From Spirochaetia bacterium (lineage in GTDB: Bacteria > Spirochaetota > Leptospiria > Turneriellales > JAOUOS01), in assembly GCA_029880285.1 (NCBI GenBank), contig JAOUOS010000001.1, positions 1-64,000 of the forward strand: a stretch of DNA of 64,000 nucleotides, in the 5' to 3' direction. A model generated the notes under the pieces. The model was not told the DNA's origin and did not search any database. It saw nothing but the letters and a program-made list of their open reading frames with translations. Positions within the stretch are counted from its first letter, which is position 1. Each line of letters opens with the position of its first letter. The position numbers and the translations under genes are program-made. Of the stretch, positions 38,671 to 49,605 are shown piece after piece.

Positions 38671-38759
38671 AAATGTCTTACGGATAAAGTTTAGTCAGTA
38701 ATTTACCTGTCTATTATTTTATGAAGTTTCAATAAAATTGTTATCATTAAAAGGAATAA

Positions 38760-40736
38760 ATGATTGTAGAAGAATTAGAAAAACTTGAGCAAGAACAACT
38801 TTTAAGAGTTGCAGAAATCTGGGGAGTTTCAAAAGAAGTTGAGAAAAAGCCTTTATTAATAAAATCTATATATAAATTAGCTACTGATGATTATTTTTTA
38901 AAAAATGTATTAGAAAAACTGACCCCTGTTCAAGTAGAAATATATTCTATTATTGTAAAAAGTAATGCAATATTAACATTGGGAGAAATATCAAGAAAAA
39001 TAAAACTACAGCCAATTAATGTAGAAAAAGAATTAGTAATACTACGACATTTAATGCTCGTATATCAAAGAAAAAATAGAGAAAGAATTACGAGTAATCT
39101 TGACAAATACTATCCATTTGAAGAAATTAGAGAGATTGTTCAAATAAAAGCAAATGAGAATGGAGAAATATTTAAATATTCTATCAAAAAATATATTGAA
39201 CATGGTACTAAGAGTGAATTAGATGTAAAATATTTAAACATTTTAGGTGGAGAAAACAAATCATTAAATGAATTGGCAAAAAATGCTATTTCAGAAGAGG
39301 TAATTTCTAAAATTATTAATTTATTAAATGATGAAGAAATTTTTATTATTGATGAAGCATTTCAAAATGGCGGTATTTTAGAAATTCATACTGCCCGCAT
39401 TCTCATGGATGAGAAAAAACTGAATATCGAACAAACAATTAGAAAATTAAATTCCTTAAATATATTAAAAGATATCTATTATATAGATGAAAGATTTGTT
39501 AGAGTTTTGGTTCTGCCGGTAGAATTTTTTGAATATTTGAAGATGAAACCTCTTTTCCCAAAAATAGAAGGTGTAAAAGAAATTTTAGAAAAAAAAATAT
39601 CAAATTATCTTGATTTTGTCTTGAATATAAAAAAACTTATATTATTTATATCAAATAAAGGATTAACCCTCGCACAGTCAGAAAAACTAAAGCAATCAGA
39701 TATGAAAAAAAGCGAAAGTTCACTTCTTGATATGGATATGGATTTATTTCTTGAAAAAAGTCAAATTCATCAAATTGAACTTATTCTGCCTTTTCTAAAA
39801 ATATTTGATTTAGTTGATTTAAAAGGTGAAAATATAGTTTTAAAAGAAAATTTTGAAGAATTCTTAAAGAAGAATCCATTTGAATTAATTAAAGAGATAG
39901 TTGAAAATACATATTTGGCAGCAGAAAAAAGATTAGTAGGTAATGAAATATTTTTACCGCTTGATATGCCCTATTATAAAAAAAATATTCTTGAATATTG
40001 TGTTAAAAAACTAATTGACACTAAAGGATTATATACTAAAGTACTTATAGCTGAATCTATACGTGAATGGATTTTACTTTCCCCCGGATTTAAAATTAAA
40101 GATTTTAAAAATATTTATATTGAAAAAAGAAACTATATTGTATCAGCGTTATTTTATATGCATCTTTTTGGATTGCTGGATGTTCAATACCCAAAAAGAT
40201 TAATACAACTTTCAGAGCTGGGTAGATATTATTTTTTAGATGAGCCAATGAATGAAGAAAACCAGCCGGGAGGTATAATTATAAATCCTGATGCCACATT
40301 AATAGCTATACCAGAAAAACTTTCTATTGCCGGTCTGCATTTATTAAAATCATTTGCGGTATTAAAAGATTTTGATCAAGTGTATAACTTTCAGATTTCA
40401 AAAGAATCTTTACAGCAAGGTCTTTTGCTTGGTAATGAAATTGAAACTTTTCTAGAGTTTTTAAAAGATATTTCAAAAAAGAAAATTCCTCAAAATGTTA
40501 TGTTCTTAATAAATAACTGGAGCGAAGATCTTCCTATTGTTATGATTGAAGAAGGTGTTGTACTTCTTGAGACATCAGATGAAAAACTTACTGAGATTTT
40601 AATAGGTCAATTAAAAGGCAGAAAAATAGTAATAAAAGAACTTTCAGATAAAGCAATGGTGATTGCTAAAAGCAAAATTAACGAAGTAATGGAAATTGCC
40701 GAAAAAAATGAAATGATTGTTAAATTAGTAAGATAA
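38760..40736 (+). CDS. Helicase-associated (XPB/Ssl2 N-terminal-like) domain protein
   Basis: A 658-residue cytosolic protein without helicase motifs. The C-terminal 230 residues ('GGIIINPDATLIAIPEKLSIAGLHLLKSF' in part, 'QVYNFQISKESLQQGLLLGNEIETFLEFL') match the helicase-associated domain normally found at the N-terminus of XPB/Ssl2-type helicases. The first 400 residues are helical with possible winged-helix segments. Stand-alone forms occur in several bacterial groups; their role is unknown. The following oxidoreductase gene starts 49 bases on. Confidence 0.65.
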   Translation: MIVEELEKLEQEQLLRVAEIWGVSKEVEKKPLLIKSIYKLATDDYFLKNVLEKLTPVQVEIYSIIVKSNAILTLGEISRKIKLQPINVEKELVILRHLMLVYQRKNRERITSNLDKYYPFEEIREIVQIKANENGEIFKYSIKKYIEHGTKSELDVKYLNILGGENKSLNELAKNAISEEVISKIINLLNDEEIFIIDEAFQNGGILEIHTARILMDEKKLNIEQTIRKLNSLNILKDIYYIDERFVRVLVLPVEFFEYLKMKPLFPKIEGVKEILEKKISNYLDFVLNIKKLILFISNKGLTLAQSEKLKQSDMKKSESSLLDMDMDLFLEKSQIHQIELILPFLKIFDLVDLKGENIVLKENFEEFLKKNPFELIKEIVENTYLAAEKRLVGNEIFLPLDMPYYKKNILEYCVKKLIDTKGLYTKVLIAESIREWILLSPGFKIKDFKNIYIEKRNYIVSALFYMHLFGLLDVQYPKRLIQLSELGRYYFLDEPMNEENQPGGIIINPDATLIAIPEKLSIAGLHLLKSFAVLKDFDQVYNFQISKESLQQGLLLGNEIETFLEFLKDISKKKIPQNVMFLINNWSEDLPIVMIEEGVVLLETSDEKLTEILIGQLKGRKIVIKELSDKAMVIAKSKINEVMEIAEKNEMIVKLVR

Positions 40737-40785
40737 GTATTTAATATTTTTTGCTTTTCAAAAAAATCTCATATAATAAATAAAT

Positions 40786-43700
40786 ATGTCAGAAAATATA
40801 AAACATCGCATAAGAGAAATACCATATAACTATACATCCTATTCAGATAAAGAAATTGTAATAAAATATCTGGGTGATGAATCATGGAATGTGATAAACC
40901 AATTAAGAAAAGTCAGAAAAACTGGTATTTCTGCCAGAATGCTTTTTGAAATACTGGGAGATATATGGATTATTGATAGGAATCCTTTTGTTCAAGATGA
41001 TCTCTTGAAAAATAAGAAAAGGCTAAACTCTTTGGTAAATGCCTTATACCATCGTTTAGAACAAATTATTAAAAGAAACAATACTGATAAAAACGTTAAA
41101 TTTCTTGTTGAAAAAATGAGAGAAGCAATAATAAAATTTCAAAAATGGCTACCGGTTCAAAAAAAGCTTAGAGGTGAAATTTTAAGAAAATTTTCAAAAA
41201 TTACGAGAAAAGACAATATTGATTTTAGCGGGCTCGGACGTGTTACCCATGTTACTGACGCGACAGATTGGAGAATTGAATATCCGCTTGCTATTATTTA
41301 TCCTGATACTGAAGAAGAAATTAAACCAATGATTGAAATTTGTATTAAGATGGGATTAACAGTAATAACGCGGGGAGGCGGAACCTGTTATACAGGAAGT
41401 GGAATACCTCTTTATAGGGATACGATTGTCATAAATCTTGAAAAATTAAAAAAAATAGGAAAAATTGAAGATTTAATAATAGATAATAAAAAAATGAGAG
41501 ATACTGCATCTATAGAGGTTCAAACCGGAGTTGTTACAAAACAGTTGATTGATAAAGCTGCATCTAACGGATATATTTTTGCTGTTGATCCCACGTCTCA
41601 AAATGCTTCAACAATTGGCGGCAATATAGCAATGAATGCCGGAGGTAAAAAAGCCGTTCAATGGGGAACAGCAATTGATAATTTGATAAGCTGGAAAATG
41701 GTAGACGCTCAAGCTAACTGGGTAGAAATAAAAAGATTAAATTACAAACCCGGAAAATTACATGAAAATCAATATGTTGAATATGAAATAAACAGATATA
41801 AAACAAACAAAAAAAATAAAAGAAAAGAAAATTATTCAGAAATATTAAAAATAAGAGGCAATTCGTTTAGAAAAGAGGGTCTGGGAAAAGATGTTACTGA
41901 TAAAACATTGATGGGATTACCGGGTGTTCAAAAAGAAGGCTGTGATGGGATAATAACATCTGCCGTATTTGCTTTACATAAAGAACCCAAATACACAAGA
42001 ACAATATGTCTTGAATTTTTTGGGTCTGATTTAAAAAAAGCTGTTCCTGCAATTATAGAAATTAAAGAAAAGTTTCAAAAAAATAAAAATGTTTTATTAA
42101 TTGGCTTAGAGCATTTGGATGAAAGATATTTAAAAGCAATTAACTATACAACAAAAACAACAAGGCGAGTTATGCCTAAAATGATGATATTAGCGGATAT
42201 TACATCAAATGATCAAAAACTTCTTGATAACGAAGCCATTAAAATTGTAAATATTGCTAATAAACGATCAGGTGAAGGATTCATAGCAAAAACTCATGAA
42301 GCAAGACAAAGCTTTTGGAAAGAACGCGCGAATACAGCGGCTATTGCCGCTCATACGAATGCTTTTAAGGTAAATGAAGATGTTGTAATACCTCTTGAAA
42401 AACTAAATGAATACAATACTGAAATTGAGAGAATGAATATTGTACTTTCAACAAATAATAAAATAAAGACATTAAAAGCACTTATAGAATATTTTAAAAG
42501 TAAATTATATGAAGAAGATCTCAAATTAATTTTAGATGAAAGTATAGAAAATGAGAAAATATTCAGCGCGAAACAAAATGAAGCATTAATAATTTTAAAT
42601 AAAATCGAAAAAGAATGGAAGTATATAATTCAAAACTTAAATAAAGAAATTATTCATATACATAAAAATGTTGATAAAGAAATAAAACAGAAATCATCAA
42701 AAAGTGACACACTTTTTGATGTATTGCAAAGAAGAGATTATAGAATATCGTATAAAGAGAAAATTGAGAAACCCCTAAAAGAATTATTTTCCGGAAATTA
42801 CGCAAAAGTTATTAGAAAAAGAATAGATAATATACATTCATCAATAAGATCAAGCAGACTATTTATTGCGACCCATATGCACGCCGGTGACGGTAACGTG
42901 CATACGAATATACCCGTAAACTCAAATGATTATGAGATGTTAAATGAAGCTCATCACATAGTAGAAAAAATTGTAAAATTGGTAAAATCTTTGGGAGGGG
43001 TAATATCCGGTGAACATGGAATAGGAATAACTAAATTTCAATTTTTAGAAGAAGATAAAAAAGAATCATTTAAAGAATACAAAAATAGAATAGATCCCAA
43101 TGGTGTTTTTAATAGAGGGAAATTATTAAAAAATCATCCTTCTGATTTATCATTGGCTTATACTCCTTCTTTAAGACTGCTTGAATTAGAAGCTTTAATA
43201 TTAGAAGCAAGTGAGCTTGGCAAATTAAATGAAATGGTAAAAAAATGTCTGCGATGCGGCAAGTGCAAGCCATTATGTACTACACATGTACCAGAATCAA
43301 ATTTATTGTATTCACCCAGAAATAAAATTTTAGGGCTGGGGCTTCTAATAGAAGCGTTTTTGTATGAAGAGCAAACAAGAAGAGGAATATCTATAAATCA
43401 TTTTGAAGAACTAAACGATATATCAGATCACTGCTCTTTATGTCATAAATGTTATAGCCCATGTCCAGTTGACATAGATTTTGGCGAAGTTACATTAAAA
43501 TTAAGAAATATATTAAAAGATAATAAATATGTGAAAAGCGGATTGATACATAAAATAGGGCTTAAATTTTTAGAAATTAAAAATCCAAAAGTTGTAAAAT
43601 TTGCAAGATCATTTTTAATGAAACCGGGATTTCTAATACAAAGAATGGGGCACACACTTTTCAAAAAATTGGGAGCTGCTGATATTGAAAAAAATATACC

Positions 43701-44649
43701 ATCTACTTCATGTAAATTAACCATAGCAAAACAGTTAGAGCATTCTATGAAAATGCCTTTACCAAGACTTAAATCAAAAGACTTAAGAAGTATGTTAAAT
43801 ATAGTAGATTTACACTATGTTCCCATTATTTTTAATAAAGAAAAATCTGTAAAAAATCAAGAAGCTGTTTTTTATTTTCCCGGATGTGGATGTGAAAGAC
43901 TTTATGTGAATGCTGCTCTATCAACTATAGCAGTATTATATCATATGGGGATACAGGTTATAATACCCCCTGAATATACCTGCTGTGGATATCCCATGAA
44001 AGCTTCAGGTGAAAAAAGCTTAGCCGATAAAATTACTGTAGAAAACAGAGTACTTTTCCATCGGGCAGCTAATACTTTAAATTATTTAGATATTAAAACC
44101 GTAATTGTCTCTTGCGGAACCTGTTTAGAACAATTATATGATTATCAATTTGATAAAATTTTTATAGATTCAAAAATTATGGATATACATGAATTTTTGT
44201 ATGAAAAAAACATTAGTTTGAAATCAAAAAATAAATATATATATCATGAGCCATGTCACACCCCAATAAAAGTTAACAAAACTGAAAATCTGTTGAAAAA
44301 AGTCCTGGATAATAAATTTGAAATATCTGAAAGATGTTGCGGTGAAGCAGGTACCATGGCTATTGCGCGTCCTGATATTTCTACTCAAATACGTTATAAA
44401 AAATTAAATGAGCTTTATTTAAATAAAAATAAACTGTATGATAAAAAAAAGAAACATGATAATAAAAATATTAAAATGATTACATCTTGCCCGGCTTGTA
44501 TACAGGGATTATCTAGATACCGAGATTATACTAATTTAAAACCAGTATTTTTAGTTGAAGAAATCGCTGATAATATTTTAGGAAAGAAATGGCAAAAGAA
44601 ATTTATAAAAGAAATAAAAAAGAAAGGAATTCAAAAAGTACTACTTTAA
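40786..44649 (+). CDS. Large FAD-linked oxidase/Fe-S oxidoreductase fusion (DUF3683 type)
   Basis: A 1287-residue fusion. Residues 1-150 form the DUF3683-like start ('RIREIPYNYTSYSDKEIVI'). A PCMH-type FAD domain (about 165-320) contains 'TRGGGTCYTGSG' and 'STIGGNIAMNAGGKK'. The FAD-oxidase C-domain follows with 'HMHAGDGNVHTNIPV' and 'GGVISGEHGIGITK'. Two ferredoxin motifs appear near 820 (CLRCGKCKPLC) and 883 (CSLCHKCYSPCP), then two CCG domains with 'CCGYPMKASG' and 'CCGEAGT'. It resembles D-lactate/glycolate dehydrogenases (GlcD plus GlpC/LutA in one chain). It likely oxidises a 2-hydroxyacid into the quinone pool; the substrate is unproven. Confidence 0.88.
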   Translation: MSENIKHRIREIPYNYTSYSDKEIVIKYLGDESWNVINQLRKVRKTGISARMLFEILGDIWIIDRNPFVQDDLLKNKKRLNSLVNALYHRLEQIIKRNNTDKNVKFLVEKMREAIIKFQKWLPVQKKLRGEILRKFSKITRKDNIDFSGLGRVTHVTDATDWRIEYPLAIIYPDTEEEIKPMIEICIKMGLTVITRGGGTCYTGSGIPLYRDTIVINLEKLKKIGKIEDLIIDNKKMRDTASIEVQTGVVTKQLIDKAASNGYIFAVDPTSQNASTIGGNIAMNAGGKKAVQWGTAIDNLISWKMVDAQANWVEIKRLNYKPGKLHENQYVEYEINRYKTNKKNKRKENYSEILKIRGNSFRKEGLGKDVTDKTLMGLPGVQKEGCDGIITSAVFALHKEPKYTRTICLEFFGSDLKKAVPAIIEIKEKFQKNKNVLLIGLEHLDERYLKAINYTTKTTRRVMPKMMILADITSNDQKLLDNEAIKIVNIANKRSGEGFIAKTHEARQSFWKERANTAAIAAHTNAFKVNEDVVIPLEKLNEYNTEIERMNIVLSTNNKIKTLKALIEYFKSKLYEEDLKLILDESIENEKIFSAKQNEALIILNKIEKEWKYIIQNLNKEIIHIHKNVDKEIKQKSSKSDTLFDVLQRRDYRISYKEKIEKPLKELFSGNYAKVIRKRIDNIHSSIRSSRLFIATHMHAGDGNVHTNIPVNSNDYEMLNEAHHIVEKIVKLVKSLGGVISGEHGIGITKFQFLEEDKKESFKEYKNRIDPNGVFNRGKLLKNHPSDLSLAYTPSLRLLELEALILEASELGKLNEMVKKCLRCGKCKPLCTTHVPESNLLYSPRNKILGLGLLIEAFLYEEQTRRGISINHFEELNDISDHCSLCHKCYSPCPVDIDFGEVTLKLRNILKDNKYVKSGLIHKIGLKFLEIKNPKVVKFARSFLMKPGFLIQRMGHTLFKKLGAADIEKNIPSTSCKLTIAKQLEHSMKMPLPRLKSKDLRSMLNIVDLHYVPIIFNKEKSVKNQEAVFYFPGCGCERLYVNAALSTIAVLYHMGIQVIIPPEYTCCGYPMKASGEKSLADKITVENRVLFHRAANTLNYLDIKTVIVSCGTCLEQLYDYQFDKIFIDSKIMDIHEFLYEKNISLKSKNKYIYHEPCHTPIKVNKTENLLKKVLDNKFEISERCCGEAGTMAIARPDISTQIRYKKLNELYLNKNKLYDKKKKHDNKNIKMITSCPACIQGLSRYRDYTNLKPVFLVEEIADNILGKKWQKKFIKEIKKKGIQKVLL

Positions 44650-46227
44650 TTTTTTCTTAACTTTTTCTATTATAACTTGAAATAACTGCCACTGGTATAA
44701 GTTAATAATTTTTGATAACAAAAAATAAACAATTAACGCGCAAGGTATAGTTATTATTAAACGTATATAATACTTAAATTGATTAGTAAAATTATTCAAG
44801 AATAGCAAAAATAAGCACAAAATAAAATTTATAAATACAATTGTTAAAATATTTTTAATTTGTTTTTTATCAAGAACGAAAAGCTTTATTTTTCTAAGTT
44901 TTATTGAATAGATTAAAATTCCAAAGTAAGCGGCCAAGGCCGATCCAAAAGCGAGCCCAGCATGCTTTATATACTGCATAAAAAAAATACTGAGAATAAC
45001 ATTAATAAATAAAACAATCCAGGTTATAACGGCAGGCGTTTTCGAATTTTTTTGAGCGTAATAAGAAGAAATAAAAAGCTTTTGCATTCCATAGGCGGGA
45101 ATACCAACAGCATAATATTGAAGAGCAACCGCGGTAATTTGCGTAGAGGTTTTATCAAATTCACCATATTCAAATATTATACCAACAATGGGTTCAGCGA
45201 AAATTATTAAACCCAGGGCCGCTGGAATAAGTAAATATAAATTTAAACCAATAGAGTTAAATAATGATTCATTAAATTCTCTTTTATTATTACTTTCAAA
45301 AATGCGGGATAATTGGGGTAAAGAAGCAGTAGAAACTGCTGCCCCAAACACGCCAATGGGTAAATGCAGAAGCCGGTGCGAATATGTTAGCGCAGAAACC
45401 GCTCCTGGTACTTCTTCATGAAGATATGTTGCCAGAAAGATATCTATAATTTGACCTATCTCATGAACCGCAGAGCCAAATGCGGCAGGCAGCATCATAA
45501 AGAAGAGTCCTTTTATAGCGGGATGCTTTATTTTAAATACATATTTAGGGCGCAATGCCAGCTTTTTAACAACTTTACCTTGAAAAACAAGATGAATAAA
45601 TCCTCCCAAAAGAGTGATTATTGAAAACACATATACTAAAGTTTCTTGCGAAGAATTTAATTTCGATTGAAATATTAAATATAAACCAAAAAAAATAATA
45701 ACAATAATGTTTAATAGAGCAGAACCAAAACTAGGCGCCCAGAATTTATTGTGACTGTATTGAATACCCATGTAAATAGATGATAAGCTCATAAATAAAA
45801 TATATGGGAACAAAATTTGACATAAATTTATTGTAAGAAGGGTACTATTTTCGTTTTTTAAGGGGTCATGAACTAAGTAAGGTATAATATAAGGAATAGT
45901 CAAAATTGCCAAAATAGTAAAAAATCCAAGTGATAAGAAAATAAATACATAAATAATACCCGCTAATTCTCGCGCAGTTTCAAGACTTTTCTTTTTTGAG
46001 TTTTCATAAATAGGTATAAATGACTGTGCCAAAGCTCCCTCTGCTACCAAATTTCTTAGAGAATTAGGTATTCTAAAAGCTATATCAAATGCCACAGCCA
46101 AATATCCGGTTCCAAAAGCATATGCTTTAAGAACATCTCTTACTAAGCCTAAGATTCTTGATATGATAGTAAAAAACGAAAATATAGATGTATTTTTCGC
46201 GGTTTCTTGATCATTTTGAGCCGGCAT
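44641..46227 (-). CDS. murJ: Lipid II flippase MurJ
   Basis: MATE-like exporter that flips lipid II for peptidoglycan synthesis. The 528-residue protein has about 14 membrane helices and the family blocks 'ISRILGLVRDVLKAYAFG', 'AFRIPNSLRNLVAEGALAQSFIP', 'TYSHRLLHLPIGVFGAAVSTASLPQLS' (in parts) and 'AGLAFGSALAAYFGI'. It follows lptC by three bases, and its end overlaps the convergent oxidoreductase gene by nine bases. Confidence 0.95.
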   Translation of the reverse strand: MPAQNDQETAKNTSIFSFFTIISRILGLVRDVLKAYAFGTGYLAVAFDIAFRIPNSLRNLVAEGALAQSFIPIYENSKKKSLETARELAGIIYVFIFLSLGFFTILAILTIPYIIPYLVHDPLKNENSTLLTINLCQILFPYILFMSLSSIYMGIQYSHNKFWAPSFGSALLNIIVIIFFGLYLIFQSKLNSSQETLVYVFSIITLLGGFIHLVFQGKVVKKLALRPKYVFKIKHPAIKGLFFMMLPAAFGSAVHEIGQIIDIFLATYLHEEVPGAVSALTYSHRLLHLPIGVFGAAVSTASLPQLSRIFESNNKREFNESLFNSIGLNLYLLIPAALGLIIFAEPIVGIIFEYGEFDKTSTQITAVALQYYAVGIPAYGMQKLFISSYYAQKNSKTPAVITWIVLFINVILSIFFMQYIKHAGLAFGSALAAYFGILIYSIKLRKIKLFVLDKKQIKNILTIVFINFILCLFLLFLNNFTNQFKYYIRLIITIPCALIVYFLLSKIINLYQWQLFQVIIEKVKKKLK

Positions 46228-46230
46228 TTT

Positions 46231-46752
46231 TTATTCGGCAGGATGATATCCTTTTGCTTCTTTTAAAATTATTTTATCTAATTTGCTGTCAGCTGTCATA
46301 CCAATTCCTTCAAATGTATCACCTTCGGGAAAGGTTATTTTAACATATTTATCAGAAGTTAATAATTTTTTTTTCTCATTCCAAATTAATGATTCAGTTT
46401 CAAGTCTTTTCCCCTCACTATTTGTAACCATTACCTTATTTTCAACTTCCATTAAATGGTCATCAGTATATACAATGCCTTTTTCTGCTCTTAAAAATAC
46501 TGGTTTTTCATTTTCAAAAAATGTTAGAAAAGGATTAAATATGTAAATAATTTTTTTATTTTTAATAATGTATGCTTCTTTCGCGAAAAGTTCCCAATCG
46601 GCTTTTTCAAATTTAAAACCTTGAGCAGTAAAATCTCTTATCACTAATTCGGCATTTTGTATTTTATCGCTTGATTCTTTAACCGGTACAAAATTAGATT
46701 TTTGATTACATGAATTGAAAAATATTAAAATTATTAATAAAATCCAACGCAT
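46231..46752 (-). CDS. lptC: LPS export protein LptC (lipoprotein form)
   Basis: A 173-residue protein with N-terminal signal ending in a lipobox-like 'FFNSC' rather than the usual membrane helix. The beta-jellyroll pattern of LptC/LptA is visible in 'AELVIRDFTAQGFKFEKADWELFAKEAYI' (in parts), 'LRAEKGIVYTDDHLMEVENKVMV' and 'LTSDKYVKITFPEGDTFEGIGM'. It would pass LPS from the LptBFG transporter toward LptA and LptD. It shares one base with the end of ppdK (TAATG) and precedes murJ, so cell-wall and LPS export genes sit together. Confidence 0.82.
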   Translation of the reverse strand: MRWILLIILIFFNSCNQKSNFVPVKESSDKIQNAELVIRDFTAQGFKFEKADWELFAKEAYIIKNKKIIYIFNPFLTFFENEKPVFLRAEKGIVYTDDHLMEVENKVMVTNSEGKRLETESLIWNEKKKLLTSDKYVKITFPEGDTFEGIGMTADSKLDKIILKEAKGYHPAE

Positions 46753-49463
46753 TAAGATTTACTTAAAGCCGCTTGGGCAGCTGCGAGCCTCGCTACCGGT
46801 ACTCTGTATGGACTACATGAAACATAGTTTAACCCTAGTTTGCTACAAAAAGCCACAGAAGAAGGCTCTCCACCATGTTCTCCACAAATTCCCAGTTTTA
46901 TATCATTTCTAATAGATTTACCTTTTTCAACCGCAATTTCCATTAATTTGCCAATACCATTTTGATCTAAAACGGCGAAAGGATCACTTTCATAAATTCC
47001 TTGTGCTATATATTCCGGTAAAAAGCTACCCGCATCATCTCTTGAAAAACCAGCACCCATTTGTGTTAGGTCATTGGTACCAAAACTAAAAAATTCAGCA
47101 TGTTTCGCTATTTCATCCGCTGTAATTGCTGCTCGGGGAACCTCAATCATTGTACCTAATAGATAATCTATTTTTATATTTTTTTCTTTTTGTACTTCTT
47201 CTGCTGTTTTTCTAATTATTTTTTCCTGATTTTCTAATTCTTTATAATTACCAACAAGAGGAACCATAATTTCAGGAAAAACAATCTTTCCTTCTGCTTT
47301 AATTTCACAGGCAGCTTCAATAATTGCTCTGGTCTGCATCTCTGTAATTTCAGGATAAGAAATACCCAAACGACATCCTCTATGACCTAACATAGGGTTT
47401 AATTCTTTAATATCTTCAATATGTTTTTTAACAATATTTTCTGCCGTATTTAATTCTTTGGCTAATTGAGATATGGCTTCAGGTTCATGAGGTAAAAATT
47501 CATGCAAAGGTGGATCCAATAATCGTATTGTGACCGGTAATCCATCCATAGCCCTGAAAATTTCAATGAAATCTTGTCTTTGATAGGGTAGAAGTTTATT
47601 TAACGCTTTTTTTCTTTCTTCTGTTGAAGGCGATAATATCATTTCTCTCATAGCAAGTATTCTATTGCTTTCAAAAAACATATGTTCCGTACGGCAAAGC
47701 CCTATACCTTGAGCACCGTATTTTCTGGCTACCATAGAGTCATGAGGTGTATCACAATTGGCTCTAACTTTTAATGTAGAAAATGAATCTGCCCATTCAA
47801 GAATATTTTTATATTCTTGCGCTAATTTACTCGATTCTAATGTTAATTTTTTATTAACAAATACTTGTTCTATTTCACTGGGAATTGTATTTATATGGGC
47901 ATTTATAATTTCTCCAGTAAATCCATCTATTGATATCCAGTCATTTTCTTTAAGGGTTAGAGATGTATCTCCGCCGTTTTTGTATTTAATTATGCTATTT
48001 TCGTAATCTACTTCTAATCCTGTACAACCGACGATACAGGGTTTATTCATGCCCCGGGCTACTACTGCGGCATGACTTGTCATCCCGCCTCGGGAGGTTA
48101 AAATGCCCTGAGCTGAGTGCATTCCTGCTATATCTTCTGGTGATGTTTCATGTCTTACTAAGATGACTTTTTCATTTTGTTTAGCCATTTCTACTGCTTT
48201 TTCTGCAGTAAGAACTATTTTACCCGTGGCAGCCCCTGGACCCGCTGCAAGACCTTTGGCAATTAATCCGCCATTGTCTAGAGATTTCTTTTTTTCTTCT
48301 TCATTAAAAACCTGCGCTAACAACGAGGGTAAAGAATTTGGATCTATCATCATTACTGCTTTTTTCTTATCAATTAAATTTTCTTCAACCATTTCACAGG
48401 CGATTCTAAATGCGGCAAAACTGGTTCTTTTGCCTGACCTTGTCTGTAGCATATAAAGTTTTTTATTTTCAATGGTAAATTCTATATCCTGCATATCTTT
48501 GTAATGTTTTTCAAGAGTTTTACCAATACTTAATAGTTCATCATAGGCCTCAGGCATCACAATTTTTAATTCATTTATTGGCAGAGGCGTTCGAATTCCA
48601 GCTACTACATCTTCACCCTGAGCATTCATTAAAAACTCACCAAAAAATTTATTTTCGCCTGAAGCAGGGTTTCTTGTAAAACCTACCCCTGTACCGCATT
48701 CATCACCCATATTACCAAAAACCATAGATTGAATATTTACTGCTGTCCCTAAAGTATTTGAAATTCCATGTAGAGTTCTATAGGTATTGGCACGGGGATT
48801 CATCCACGAAGCAAAAACCGCGTCAATTGCTTTTTGCAGTTGTTGCTTTGGATCCTGAGGGAATTCTTCCCCTTTTTTTTCTTTAAATACACTTTTATAT
48901 TTTTCTATTATTTTTATTAAATCTGATTCAGTAAGTTCTGTATCATCTTTTACACCAGCTTCTTTTTTTTGATGATTCATTATTTCTTCAAAACTATCAT
49001 GGTTTAATGAATATACCACATTTGAAAACATCTGAATAAATCTTCGATATGAATCATAAGCAAATCGTTTATTGTTTGTCTGGTTTATCAAGCCAGAAAC
49101 GGCTTTGTCATTTAATCCTAAATTTAAAACAGTATCCATCATTCCAGGCATAGATGCGGCAGCACCTGAACGAACTGACACTAGAAGCGGATTTTGGTCG
49201 TCGCCAAATTTTTTTCCGGTTAGTTTTTCTAATTTTTTTATTTGTTCATTAATTTGTTCTGGCAAATCACTCGGATATGTTTTCTGATTCTCGTAATAAT
49301 AGGTACAAACTTCTGTAGAGATAGTAAAACCAGGCGGCACCGGAATTCCAAGATTAGTCATCTCGGCAAGATTTGCCCCTTTACCACCTAATAATTTTTT
49401 TTGAGACGCGTCTCCTTCTGCTTTACCATCCCCAAAAAAATAAACATATTTCGCTGACATCAT
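46752..49463 (-). CDS. ppdK: Pyruvate, phosphate dikinase
   Basis: Interconverts pyruvate, ATP and phosphate with phosphoenolpyruvate, AMP and pyrophosphate. The 903-residue length is typical. An N-terminal ATP-grasp domain ('LLGGKGANLAEMTNLGIPVPPGFT' in part, 'VSVRSGAAASMPGMMDT') is followed by the phosphohistidine loop 'SRGGMTSHAAVVARGM' (near residue 460). A C-terminal PEP-binding barrel follows with 'GLCRTEHMF', 'MLGHRGCRLG' and 'GICGEHGGEP'. GGAG precedes the start. Suggests glycolysis using pyrophosphate or gluconeogenic flow. Confidence 0.97.
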   Translation of the reverse strand: MMSAKYVYFFGDGKAEGDASQKKLLGGKGANLAEMTNLGIPVPPGFTISTEVCTYYYENQKTYPSDLPEQINEQIKKLEKLTGKKFGDDQNPLLVSVRSGAAASMPGMMDTVLNLGLNDKAVSGLINQTNNKRFAYDSYRRFIQMFSNVVYSLNHDSFEEIMNHQKKEAGVKDDTELTESDLIKIIEKYKSVFKEKKGEEFPQDPKQQLQKAIDAVFASWMNPRANTYRTLHGISNTLGTAVNIQSMVFGNMGDECGTGVGFTRNPASGENKFFGEFLMNAQGEDVVAGIRTPLPINELKIVMPEAYDELLSIGKTLEKHYKDMQDIEFTIENKKLYMLQTRSGKRTSFAAFRIACEMVEENLIDKKKAVMMIDPNSLPSLLAQVFNEEEKKKSLDNGGLIAKGLAAGPGAATGKIVLTAEKAVEMAKQNEKVILVRHETSPEDIAGMHSAQGILTSRGGMTSHAAVVARGMNKPCIVGCTGLEVDYENSIIKYKNGGDTSLTLKENDWISIDGFTGEIINAHINTIPSEIEQVFVNKKLTLESSKLAQEYKNILEWADSFSTLKVRANCDTPHDSMVARKYGAQGIGLCRTEHMFFESNRILAMREMILSPSTEERKKALNKLLPYQRQDFIEIFRAMDGLPVTIRLLDPPLHEFLPHEPEAISQLAKELNTAENIVKKHIEDIKELNPMLGHRGCRLGISYPEITEMQTRAIIEAACEIKAEGKIVFPEIMVPLVGNYKELENQEKIIRKTAEEVQKEKNIKIDYLLGTMIEVPRAAITADEIAKHAEFFSFGTNDLTQMGAGFSRDDAGSFLPEYIAQGIYESDPFAVLDQNGIGKLMEIAVEKGKSIRNDIKLGICGEHGGEPSSVAFCSKLGLNYVSCSPYRVPVARLAAAQAALSKS

Positions 49464-49605
49464 TTTCTCCGATTTTATTCTTAATATTGGATATTTTAAA
49501 AGATTTTCTTATAACTTCATACTTACAATCAATTTTTAATTTCTTTATTTATATATTTTTGATTGTTTAAAAATTCTTAGGGAAGAAAAAAAATTAATAC
49601 TCAAA

